A stretch of 64,000 nt of DNA from Sparassis latifolia (lineage: Eukaryota > Basidiomycota > Agaricomycetes > Polyporales > Sparassidaceae). Positions within the stretch are counted from its first letter, which is position 1. Each line of letters starts with the position of its first letter. Location: the NCBI GenBank assembly GCA_018466975.1, contig CM031556.1, forward strand, positions 2,232,001 through 2,296,000. The letters run 5' to 3'. The position numbers were made by a program, and so were the translations under genes. The notes beneath the pieces are model-generated. The model saw nothing but the letters and a program-made list of their open reading frames with translations, was not told the DNA's origin and did not search any database. This document shows, piece after piece, positions 1 to 10,978 of this stretch.

Positions 1-3000
1 AGATCCATCTGCGCCGCCGGATCTCGTATACAGGATCATAACTTGATTGCGTTCATGACGAGCGGCGGGCATGATTTCTCGGAATTTGGAGTTTCCTGGG
101 CGCGTATTACTCGTCGTCATCGACTTCAATACCAGCTGAGCTTCGACTGAGCCGTCGGAAAGCATCTTCGCCCGCAAAGTGTTGTCGCTGAGGGCAAACC
201 TCGCGATTCCACGGGTTTTCATGTTGGTCTCAGTAGTCGCGTGGTCATCATACAGGTGCAGCTTCACAGAGTCCATTGAGACGACGAGATCTGCACTGGT
301 CCAAGTGTGTGCACCATCAGGCGATGGTACAGGGCGCAATTCAGGCTGAAGATCCACTGGCGGGAAGGAATCGGGTACGTGGCTCTCCTGAGACCTCATT
401 GATATGGAAGAATCGCTGGCCTGAGCAAAACCTTCGGGAGCACCTGCTAGCACCCTCGGAATCGACTGTGATAACGCAATGAGCGTTTGATACTGAACTT
501 GAGTCAAATGTAACTTGATATCTGATATACGGATCACGATCTGTGTAGGCTATCAGCATAGCGAGATAATTCAAGCCAAAACAATTTTACCTGTGTGTCT
601 GGGGTATTGACGTCCTTTGAACGATCGAGCTCGCTCTTGATAAGAATGTCCGCGTTCACGTCGATATCATCAATCATCTTGAGTACAGATGGTTGCTTGT
701 CGTGGTAGAACTGCGAGGTAAATTGCATCCCACTGAGACTTGCAGTTATACGATTGGCCATATCTTCATAGATGTTGCGGGCGCTGAACTCCCCCAACCG
801 CATTGTGAGCACATCAAGGGAAGTTAGAGGATCGGAAGGAAATACTACGATCGGTGTTTTGATCGATATGTCGAACTGCATCCGCTCGATCTCGGATGCC
901 CTTTGAACAGCAGCCTCAGTTGCTGCGTCATATAAGCCCTTCATCTTCGCCAGTTTTGCAAGGAACAGATACACATCGTGCAGAGATTGCTCAATATAGA
1001 GAAGCTTAAGTGAACCGGTATTGAGATAAAAAGACGACCCGATGCCCGTATACGTGTCTTTGTCCTGGGGATCGAATGTTTGATACTGGAAATCTGCGAA
1101 GTTGTCGCCTTCTATGGAGAGAACCTGCTTGAAGGCTGGCGAAGTGACTGGGTCCTGAGAATCATCGAGAACATCCAAGCTACCTAGACGGCCGTTAATC
1201 CACATTGTGTTGGCACGCAAGAATATAGAAACAGCGGCCGTCGACAAGGACACGGTTGCAATCCTCACATCATTGTTGATGAGTATGACTGTGAAGAGCT
1301 CACGCTATCAACCGATCATGGCTAGAGATCACGAGAATATTACCTTGAATGCTGGCCAGTTTGAGCACAACTCTTGTCTTCTCAGATGTACTCCGGCTCG
1401 TACGCGCCTCCGTTTTGCCAATTTCATTGGGTATCTCCAGTCCATCTATCGGAGGTGGCGTGAGGACGACATCGGCCCTCTGAGGGACGAACGTCGTCAT
1501 GATGAATTCGTACAGAGATAACACTGGTTCCGGTGCAGCCCGGAAGACGAAGGTCGTGATCCTGATGTCAACGTTCTGGTCTATACCTTCATACAGTGAT
1601 AGGAACTCCGGAGAAATTTGCTGAACGCGGGTATACTTCACAATCAGTAAATCCCCTGCCTTTGGCTCCGCCGAAGATATGAATTGAATTGGTTCCCTGC
1701 CAGGCTGGACGACGTTCAACGACAAGGAACTGAGAAGGACATCAAAATACGTTGTCTCGATTTGACCATTGACATACCTGAGGTTGACGTCTACCGTCAT
1801 AACGAATTTCGCCATTTCAAAAGCAAGCGCGAATCGTTCAAATGTCACATCTCCCAGAGGTCGCTCACTCCCGTCACTGTTGGACTTGTATAGTGAAGCT
1901 CGCAAAGTATCCACGTGGAAGGTGAATTCAACTATGTGTTGATGTAGAGCTGAACTCTGTGATACATAGAAATGAGCGACAGGTGGGCAAGAGTAACCGC
2001 GGGTTACTCACATCGGTATCTCCTTCCTCTGCTTCAAAGAACCGGTCGTCCTGTGCATCAAGAGGGGCAAGCGTCTGCTCATCTTGATCGTCATCTTGAT
2101 CATCAATGTTGTACTCGGACTGAGCGGCACCGAACAGTCCCGCAGGTAATATGAATGCTCCTGTGCCCTGAATTGCTGTGCCAGGACGGGTGATAGTCGC
2201 ATCGGCATTGTCTTCATCGAACTTCGGGATGCACACGTCAACCAGCCTCATGAGAGACTTGTACTTTGTATCAGACATGTTTACTTGCAGAGTGGGCAGA
2301 TGGCCCGAGATCTTAAAGCGCGCGAGGTTGTAAGCACTCGGCACCATGGAGTTCTGCACCTGAAGCTCGACGTTGATGCGTTCCAACAGGTGCAAATTAT
2401 CATGGCTATTCGAGTTCAGCGCTTGTCTGCACGAAGCCAAGTCATTTCCGACCACAAACTGAACGAGCGTTAGCTTCGTTATGTCAACCCGATTGCGTAC
2501 GTACTTGCGCATCCTTAAGCTTTACAGTCAGTCTGTCGTACATCATGGACTCCAGATGTTTGTAATCTTCATCAGTATATTGTTGCTTGCGTTTCGCGCG
2601 AATTTCTTGAATCGCTTTCTTGTTCGCGAGCTCGCTCTCGATCGAAATATGACCGGCATCAATCACAAGGTGCTTGCAGTTGTTTGTCGTAATACTGTGC
2701 ACAGATTGAGAGATATATCAGGCCCACAGCAATCAACACTCACTCTTCGGGGATGATGATTATAGGTGCATTCAGATCCATCTGAACATCAATCGTCTTG
2801 TGGGATTGTAGCGCATATTCCAGACCAGCTCTGGTCTCTTTTCGAAAACCTTCAAGACTTTGGCTAGCTGCATTCTATAGGGCGGATCAAGTCGAGGCCA
2901 AGGGAAATACCTGATGTCTCACCAGAAGTGCTTCGACTGACTCCAGTTGGCTCGAAGGGGGCTTGAAGAACTTGTACACCGCCTCAATATACCCTTTGTG

Positions 3001-5384
3001 GTAGATGATCTCCATATAACGCAGTCGCACTGTCAATGCATTGTCTGCGCGTCCATCCATAGGATTGTTCTCAAACTTCACGTAGAAGAAAGGATCGACC
3101 ACATCTGATATTGTATCGTTTCCGACCGGCTGCGTCTTAACGATGTCGCCGCCGTTCCTGCTTTCCTGAACGTGGACAACCTCGGGATATAACGTTCTGG
3201 AAGTCGTCCCGTCATGAACCTCAAATCCGCCAAGTGTAATGGAGGTCTCGAAGTTATCCGGCCTTTGGATAAAAGTAGCCTGAAACACATCGGAAACAAC
3301 CGACAGGATCTCCTTGTTCCTGCCATGCGGATCCGTCTTCAGCGCAAGAGAACCTCGGTTCAACTGTGCCACGACACGGGCCTTCAACGCGTCTTGAGGT
3401 GTTTCAAAAGATTCTGCCAAGGCCTCCTTTTCGTTATAGTCGAGGGCTTCATATAGCTCTTTGCGCTGCTGATCCGTCATATCTCCCAAAAACACTGATT
3501 CGTCTGCAGTTGAGCTGGTCGTCTCGGAAGATCCCCATATCCAGCTAGTCCAGGTACTACGTGTCTCAGGCTGTTGCTTCTTCCTCTCTTCCTCCAATCG
3601 CTTGCGCGTGGCCATATCTTTCCGGAGTTGTGATCGCGCGATGGAACGGTAGAAACGAATATCCTCGTACGACAACTTTGTCTCTAGCGCCTCGAGCATC
3701 GAACGTTCCTGAGGGACGATGGCGTATAAGACACAATAGAAGATAGGAGTCGCCGGGATGGACTCGCCGTGTCTACCAGAGGATTCAACTGTTTCTTCTT
3801 GAAGAGATCGACGTATCTGTGCCTCTCGTCACGTCGTTCGGCAAAGTATGCCCAGGTCCATTTCCGCCTACGTTCACGAACCTCGTCCAAGATCGCAGTT
3901 GCTGCAAAACGGAGTAAGGCTTGAGGTCGGTTCCGCTCCAACTCCTCCGCAGAAGGTCGATATTTTTGGTACTCAAGTGAACGAGTCAGACACGAGGAAT
4001 GATGCGAGATCATGATGAAACGTACCTGATGCTGCCGCATATAAAAATGGTACATGTCAAGAAGGGAAATTGCATCTCGATATTGGTTATCATCCAACAG
4101 AACGCCGATTTCATCAAACAGAAGTTGGACATCAAACCGAGGCGTTTCATTGTCCAACTTGTGGTTCATAATGATCTACGAAAATTCAATGGGTCGTATA
4201 TCTGAGACGGCACATACGAGACGCACCCTTCCTTCTCCAGTAACGGGCTTGAGGATGAACTGATGAATAGGGAGATTGTTGTCCTTGGATATCTACGACG
4301 CAGGTAGTCAGAATAGATCGCCCGGAACAATAGAAGCATTCATACTAATGCAGCAAACTGTTCTACAAATTCGGCATGTGAAAGTTCTGCCATACTGCTT
4401 GTATCGGTGTCAAAGTATATTGACAAGGATTCGAGCTTCCCCAACTACAGACAGGATACGTTCAATTCGAGCACACACGTCAAGAGAATGGATTGACCTT
4501 GTGGATCGCGCCGGCCTTGCTGTCGATGAAGGCAGGTTCCCATTTCTCATTCACAGACTGGGCAGTGAAACCAGCCAACGTAATACCGGCCGCGAACGGA
4601 TGCTGCAGACACAACTCTCAGCACAGTGTGCAGACATGTGATGTATCACGAACACCAGGTACACTGAGCTGGTCCTCGTAGCGGACGTGAATGTTTCGGA
4701 CTGTCACTTGAAGATTGTTGATAATCTTCGTGGTCAATGAAGCTACTAGTCCCTCAGACTGTTGAGAGTCTTTATAAATGATGAGCTGACGCACTGTTAT
4801 GCTACTGACGAATATGAAACATACCTTGAGACACATCAGATGTACCTCGCACATGAAGCAACTCCGCATTTTGCAAACGCTCCTCCTTGGTTGCCTGCTT
4901 CCTTTGCTCATCCTCTTCAGGATCGTATTTTGACTGAGATGACGAAACCACGAGCAGATACACATCCTCAACCAATACCTCCACAGGCTGGTTCCCAAGG
5001 TTCATCCAGTGAAGGGAAAGTGTGAACTTCCCAAGATGACCTACGTAGAGGTTAGATGCCATCTACGCGAATACGAATCATCGTACCCTCGATAACATCG
5101 ACTGGGAGACTGAATTTGTCAAGAGCGCCCTTCTTGAGCCGTAGATTGGTCAATGTCAATCGGCCTCACTCGAGACTTAGTGAATAAGCTCCGTCCATTA
5201 TTCCAGAGATTACACACCTTGACCAATCCCGTAGTTCACCTGATTCATGTCCAGGTTCTCGACATAAGGGGCAAGGACGCGGTTGAATAACTGGACAGAT
5301 GACATGAGCTCGGCAGCAACACGACCGGGATAATTCACGGACGATATTCAAGACCTCCTTGCCAGGATCCGACCACCACACCAT
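1..5384 (-). CDS. VPS13: VPS13, bridge-like lipid transfer protein (N-terminal part, cut by window start)
   Basis: Known role: VPS13 is a rod-shaped protein that moves lipids between organelles at membrane contact sites. Seen: the first exon reads MVWWSDPGKEVLNI, a 52-nt intron (5291-5342) follows, and the frame resumes with LFNRVLAPYVENLDMNQVNY, the chorein-type start. The next exons carry LTLTNLRLKKGALDKF and HLGKFTLSLHWMNLGNQPVE, both typical of the VPS13 N-terminus. Further minus-strand exons (roughly 4620-4760, 3700-4170, 2890-3700, 2480-2700, 1930-2510, 1300-1910, 530-1270) carry extended VPS13 text such as TVRNIHVRYED and RFDVQLLFDEIGVLLDDNQ. Introns are short and frequent. About 1,400-1,500 of some 3,000 residues lie here; the C-terminus is outside the window. 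No internal break was seen. The start at 5384 is chosen because MVWW is in frame and follows the basidiomycete pattern. Confidence 0.93.
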
Positions 5385-5699
5385 CTTGAAATCACTTTAC
5401 GCTTGTCTTGCCGTGTGCACCACCAGTAAGTTTCAAGAAAACGTACACGGCGAATGCGTTGGTGAACGAAGGCGCAGCCTGAGTGGCGTCGAAGGTGAGT
5501 CTGAGTACGTCATGTTACTGGATGCGGCAGGTTACTAAGTTTGTGCCTCCATCTCGCTATCGAGCGGGGGCGAAGGGCATTATGCACGCAAAACGGCTCA
5601 TGCGGTTCTCGGAATTGGTGGTTGACACATTTCAAAGGAGCGGCAGGACAGCGTTGATTATGCCGGTCTACTGACGTGAAAAATGGTGAATTCTATCGA

Positions 5700-6151
5700 T
5701 ATCACGGCCACCTTGAGTTCGAGATGGACTCCAGTTTTACCCCCGCAAATATGCTGCATCGTAGCTTCGCGGCTACGTGGTCGCGACCGGTAGGAATAAC
5801 CGTGGCGGCTTCGAGACCGGTACACTCTTACAGTGCCACATTGAATTTTGCGGACGAGACACTCGATGATGCATCGATACAGCTGATCAGGTGTACGAAG
5901 GCGACACCGCTCGCGCTCGTAAACGGTACCGCAACCTTGCCTCGACCAACTCACCTCCAAGTTCACATACAACCATTTGTATTTACGTGCAGCATCTGCG
6001 ACCCAGGCCAAACCGAGAACGAAAGGACGCACCGATCAAACCCGTGTAACAACCCGTGCCATGGGGCTTTGCCCGGTATGCTCCGACCACGAAGCCTGCA
6101 ACGAGGACCCTATATGCATACTTAAAGTCCCGTGTATGTCTTCAACCACAT
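5700..6151 (-). pseudogene. Possible broken small two-helix membrane protein gene
   Basis: Not a recognised family. An ATG at 6151 gives MWLKTYTG. After a one-base shift in a G run the text continues DFKYAYRVLVAGFVVGAYRA (near 6100), then KPHGTGCYTGLIGAS. After a second one-base shift in a T run it continues FVLGLAWVADAARKYKWLY, followed by a good donor (gtgagt). Together this reads like a small protein with two hydrophobic helices. The two shifts cancel, so they could be sequencing errors in homopolymers, two mutations in a dying gene, or a chance reading. The downstream exon (about 5700-5910) is uncertain. The gene would lie head to head with the next one. Confidence 0.25.
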
Positions 6152-6196
6152 CGCCCTCCCCCTCCTCCTGACTCCGGTGAACGTGGCTTACAAACA

Positions 6197-6925
6197 ATGC
6201 TGTCTGTCGCTCCTCAGCCTGTGCATCTCCCTCTTCATGTGGACAACCATCAGCCCAAAGATGTGGAGCTGAACGAGGTGAGCTTGCTATCGTGCCAGTG
6301 GAGTGCCAGTCTGCTCATGCTATCGCTAGCTTGGAGACCTCGCGGATGCTCTGGAGCCATTTGCGAAGTGAGATACTCCGTTGTGCTTCTTGAGATACTC
6401 CTGATTATCAGCTCAGGATGATCAAACAATCCACCCGTTCAGTCCGATTACACTGCACAGTACCGACATTAGCAGCCTCCAACACCTGTATGGTTATACA
6501 TTGTTCCTTCGTATTTCCCTTGCTCAGTCAATATTCCAGGTTTTGACCTCCACGATCTCCACGACCTTCGAGCTCGTTCCCTCCTCTTTGTTCACAACCT
6601 GGTGGAGACATTGCGTGCCTCTGGGGTACCTAATACTTACTATCTTGCGTTGACGCCTTACTTACGATCTGCGATAGATCCCTGCTTCCTACCGGCTTCA
6701 GCTGACAAGCTGTCCGCTTTGTCTCGTCTGTGCACTACCTCCTGATCTGGACTCCACAAAAATTAAGGCAGCGGCTCTATCAGCAGTGCGAGATGCCCAT
6801 CTACAGCTCAAGTGAGTATTACATTTGCATGGTGTTGATTGATATTGATTGACGTTACCCCCTTTCCCAGGGACAAAGCATTTTTGGCGGACCTTGAGGA
6901 TGGACTCGCTCTCGTCATCACATAG
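6197..6925 (+). CDS. Small multi-exon protein of unknown function
   Basis: Not recognised. A single frame can be threaded through five exons with standard splice sites: MLSVAPQPVHLPLHVDN..., donor gtgagc near 6279; LGDLADALEPFAK, donor gtgaga near 6367; a short exon to about 6489 ending at gtatgg; FDLHDLHDLRARSLLFVHNL, donor gtacct near 6626; then an exon starting IPASYRLQL and running through LPPDLDSTKIKAAALSAVRD, donor gtgagt near 6810; and a last exon DKAFLADLEDGLALVIT ending in TAG. Without the gtacct intron the last two segments are in different frames, which supports that intron. The product would be about 150 residues, with no signal peptide or membrane segment. Start choice is uncertain because the frame is open further upstream. 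Confidence 0.4.
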
Positions 6926-7550
6926 CATCAATTCCTGTTGCATCTCATGGGTTTAGGACGTTCTCTATATCGTGTACATCTTCAGCTGTGTATCTATACT
7001 ATGTACCTATGCCCCTCAATTTCACTATTGGATACTTATTTGGATCTATGTTTTGGTCGGGAGATGACGATGGAATCCTCGCGATGCTGGACACTCCCAC
7101 AGCATGGCAAGATGAAAGTATTGGGCCATCCACCCATTACTGCCAATGTTGTGCGCGTCGCGTAAGCTTCATCGCCTGCTACGTCGAGGAGAGTCAGCGG
7201 GCGTAGAGGAGGCCGAAGCCCATCGGACGCGGTGTGGAGCCTTGTGGATAATGCCATTTCAGATATCTCAAAAATCGATCAACAATGTCCGGTAGACAAT
7301 TCCAAAAAATTTGCCAGAATGTCCGGATTACTTATATGTGCACAGCCGGATCTATCCCAAAAGTGGCTTCAAAGTAGCCCAAAATCAGGTTTTCGCTCCG
7401 ATCTGGGGCCTTTTCGGGGACGGCTCGGAGGTTCTGGGATAGCGTCGGGAGTGCAAAATTGAGAAGCACGTGCTTATTTTACGTTTGCGGCCGTATAGCT
7501 TTTCTTCTCTTGCCCGCCCTTGCTGTTCGTCTCCTGTTCATTCCTCCGTC
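6926..7550. other. Intergenic region, promoter of the elongase gene
   Basis: No convincing coding sequence on either strand. The last 80 bases before the elongase start are pyrimidine-rich (runs of ctt/ctc), typical of fungal 5' untranslated regions. Confidence 0.5.
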
Positions 7551-8821
7551 ATGGCTCCTCTCGCTGACTCTCTCGCTAGCATCGCTCCCTTTTCGTTTCC
7601 ACCCCATTTGAGAAGTTATTTGCACGCGAAGACGCCCCTCTCGACGCCTCAAGAGGTGTTTCCGACATTGGCTGGCTACCTCGTCACCATATTCAGTATA
7701 CGACATGTTATGAAAGATCGTCCACCATTTAAGCTTCAGTTCCTGTTCCAAGTGCACAACGCGCTCCTCAGTATTGGCAGTGCGGTCCTACTTGCTTTGC
7801 TTCTAGAACAAATCCTACCAATGGCGTGGAAACACGGGGTGTTCTGGGCTTTGTGCGACGAGGATATGTGGACAGATGTAAGCTTCCTTCTACATGCTGG
7901 ACCTCTGGAAGCAGTGGTAGACTCATCCATTATGCAGAGACTTGAATTCTACTACTTAATGAATTACTATTTTAAGTACATCGAGCTCTTCGACACGGTC
8001 TTCCTAGCTCTCAAGAAGAAGCCTCTAGGTGAGCGTGGACTGCTGTATATTCTCGCGCTTGATCATCACACTACTTGACAGCTTTCTTGCACGTGTATCA
8101 CCACTCTGCCACTGCTTTACTCTGTTACACTCAGCTCAACGGGAAAACTAGTGTAGTACGTTTCACTGCATTAAGCCTCATTCGAAAGTGTATTCACGCG
8201 GAGTTGTAGCAATGGGTCCCTATTTCGATCAATCTGGGTATCCACGTTCTAATGTGTGAGTGTTGTCTGTTTACCTGATGCTTTGTTATACCTAACGAGG
8301 CCCACAGATTACTATTACTTCGCGACTGCCGGTGGTGCCAGGATCTGGGTGCGTACGCACAGATGGCTCACTAAAGCTGTCGCTGACGATGCTGGATACA
8401 GTGGAAGAAGCACTTGACGACCATGCAAATCGTCCAATTCGTAGTCGATCTTTTCGTCGTCTACTTCGCAAGTGAGTACCAGTTCATAGCCTTCGCGAAA
8501 ATTTGAGTTAATACGGATTTTTGCAGCCTACTCGTATTTCTCTGCCACCTACCTGAAGGGTTGGCCTACGATGGGTTCTTGCGCAGGAACAGAGTCGGCT
8601 GCTCTTTTCGGTTGCGGGCTGTTGTCGAGCTACCTGGGTCTATTCATTCAGTTTTACGTCAACACGTACAACAAGCCGGCAAAGGGCAAGAGTGCAAAAG
8701 CGAACGGCAAGCCTTTGGCCAACGGCAACGGCGTCGCGAATGGTCATGCGTAAGTATTAGATCTACCGTTATGCAACGGAGACTCAACGTTCTCATGTTG
8801 TGCAGGCACAAAACGGAGTGA
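7551..8821 (+). CDS. ELO-family very-long-chain fatty acid elongase
   Basis: Known role: condensing enzyme of the ER fatty-acid elongation cycle, joining malonyl-CoA to an acyl-CoA; fungal members make very-long-chain acids for sphingolipids or sterol esters. Seen: start [18 protein letters not shown]; hydrophobic helices from about residue 40; the conserved [18 protein letters not shown] block at the end of exon 1; then the catalytic histidine box [13 protein letters not shown] (HxxHH) opening exon 2. Later exons give [46 protein letters not shown] and a last helix [18 protein letters not shown], with a Lys/Asn/Gly-rich tail. Five or six short introns are present. The tail ends either at 8753 or, if a final gtaagt intron is used, at 8821 with a lysine-containing end (HKTE) that could act in ER retrieval. 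Homologues of yeast Elo2/Elo3 are the nearest guess. Confidence 0.9.
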
Positions 8822-10978
8822 ACGACGAGCCGACGTTCAACAATTCCATTCTCATCTCTGATACCCATTGGGCGCCACTGTTCACTCATGTCACATTCAT
8901 TCAAGTACAGTACATTCGCTTTATTCCTAAGTTGGGAGTGGTTGAACCTTTTGCATACAAGTCTTTATTCCTGTCGTGTCTGATACCATCCTTGATATGA
9001 TTATAGGAAGTTACCAGGTGCATGCAAGCCAAATACATAGATCTCTTGAGTCTTGAAACTTGATCCCTCAATTGCTATGAAAAGTGTTCTTCAACATCTT
9101 GCGCTCCAACGCTATGGCACTTCTCCATCGGGTGAGATCGAGTGTTGTCTAATTTGATCTTACATGTAAACTGTGTTCGACCTTGCACAGCTTGCATATA
9201 GCATCACACAGCTCGGTGTAAGTATGCTACCGACACCATCCGTGGTGTGAGGTCACATGTCGTGAACGCGAGGTGACCGTGTCGTGTCGTTGTCATCTTC
9301 TGCACTTCTCTCTCCACACCGTCAGTCTCTCCGACACCTCCATCTACGCCTGTGGGCACTGCGTCTAGCATTGTCACACAAATGTACTGAGCCGATTTTC
9401 GAGATTCGTCACCGCGGAGGATGTAGAAAGGCAGCCGAGCAAGGCGTGAGGCCGAAGGCCGGGGAGCCTCGTGAACGCGACAACGGATGGCGCCGCCTGG
9501 GCGCGGTGCCAGGTGAGTGCGCACGCGCTCCATCCGCAGATGGCCTGCAGCAGAGGTTGAAGAGGAGGTGACGCGGGCGTTGAAAGAGGACGTACTGGGA
9601 ATACACGACGCATCCCAGCTAATGCGCGCGAAGTAACGGACGGACATACTGGGTGGCTTTGCGCGTTCGGGGCTGCATCGTGCTCTCAGCGCGAGAACGA
9701 AATGCGCGGTGAGAATGCGTGTGGGCCGGGCATCCCACGCCCGCAGAACGACGCACCCCACGGCCGTCCCCTATCGCCCAATCCGCCGCAGACGCAGACG
9801 CAGACGCAGACGCAGGCCTTGACGCACGAAGAGCATGTGAGTCTAGTGATGAACCTCTTATACAACGCTCGTCGCAGATTATAAAGGATGGTATGCAATG
9901 CACCTCTGGTGTAGCAAGTAGCTCAGTTATCATTCACGAAAATACAATATTCACCAGCATCCCTACAGTATGTACCGTGACATACGTCATGCCGGCAATG
10001 TTTCGATGCGGACATTCTTCCCTCACCCCTAGAATGATTCAGGTATGATTTTATGAGGTTACCGTTCGTGTTATGGCTGCAATGAATGGGGAACACTACG
10101 CAAGACATCCGCTGGGAAGCGCATGGGATGAAGACGGCTCCTAGCGAGTACCGAGCAGCGGGAGAGGGTGGATGCTGAGGGCACAGCACGGAGGAGGAGA
10201 TGCGGAGCTGGGTGCGGGTGAGGGCGATGGCACTGCATTGGGTGATGCACAGGAGCGGCGATGATGCAACGGTAGACCTGTACAAAGCTAGCTAGAAAGT
10301 AATCGAAATCGCTCCACGGGCATAGGTATTAAAATATCGGCGCGACAGGCTCGATGATATAGGTAGCTCCGAGTCGATCTCGCTCGATATGGCTCAAGGC
10401 CCGTTTGGACTAAGCTTCAGCAAGATCAGATCTTGTCGATCGCAGTGAGCACCGCCGCTGTTCAATGTTGAAGCTTTGAAGTCCGAAGGCTGTCGATGGC
10501 CTCTCTGCTCCGACTCTTCAAGTTTCAGGTTCGGTCCGCTTTGTTGTTATGCGCTTGAATAATGCAAGTCTAAACTCATTTTCACAATGTACGCATCCTT
10601 CCTTTTCTTTGTACAGACCTTCTCGCGGATCTGACCACAGTCTCTCTTGGCAGCTTCCCTCAAGCTCAGCAATACATACTGCGACCAGCGTAACAACTAC
10701 ACTCTCATCCTGCTCCATTCGTTCACGAGACTGTGATATATGTCTACCAGGTCAGAGAGTTCGCGTTATGCACCATTAAAACGACGCCATTCACTTCGTC
10801 CTGCAGAGAGTTCTATGTCTCCGTGGAGCTATATCTATCTTCTAAGACAGCCTCAACCCTACGAAAGGTGTGTGATATAATGCTCTTTCAGTCCAGAGGC
10901 GTCATCGTAATTCCCCATAGCCCACGGTCAAGAAAAGTAATGACAAACGCGAAGTGACGAAGGCCGTGTCTGGGTCTA
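8822..10978. other. Long gene-poor interval with a (GCAGAC)n microsatellite
   Basis: About 2.1 kb without a gene I can support. A hexanucleotide repeat of GCAGAC, four to five copies, sits at 9788-9815. Open frames around 9200-9760 are GC-rich shadows with no family resemblance and no splice pattern that joins them. The segment from about 10549 to 10978 could hold upstream exons or the leader of the RasGAP gene that follows: a Ser/Pro-rich frame runs from 10549 to a possible donor near 10751. Confidence 0.45.

Noticed and set aside
5676..6125. 149-codon open frame on the plus strand
   Set aside because: No family resemblance, and it lies antisense to the hydrophobic reading on the other strand.
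9204..9761. 185-codon open frame on the minus strand
   Set aside because: GC-rich, no conserved text, overlaps equally open frames on the plus strand; likely a chance frame.
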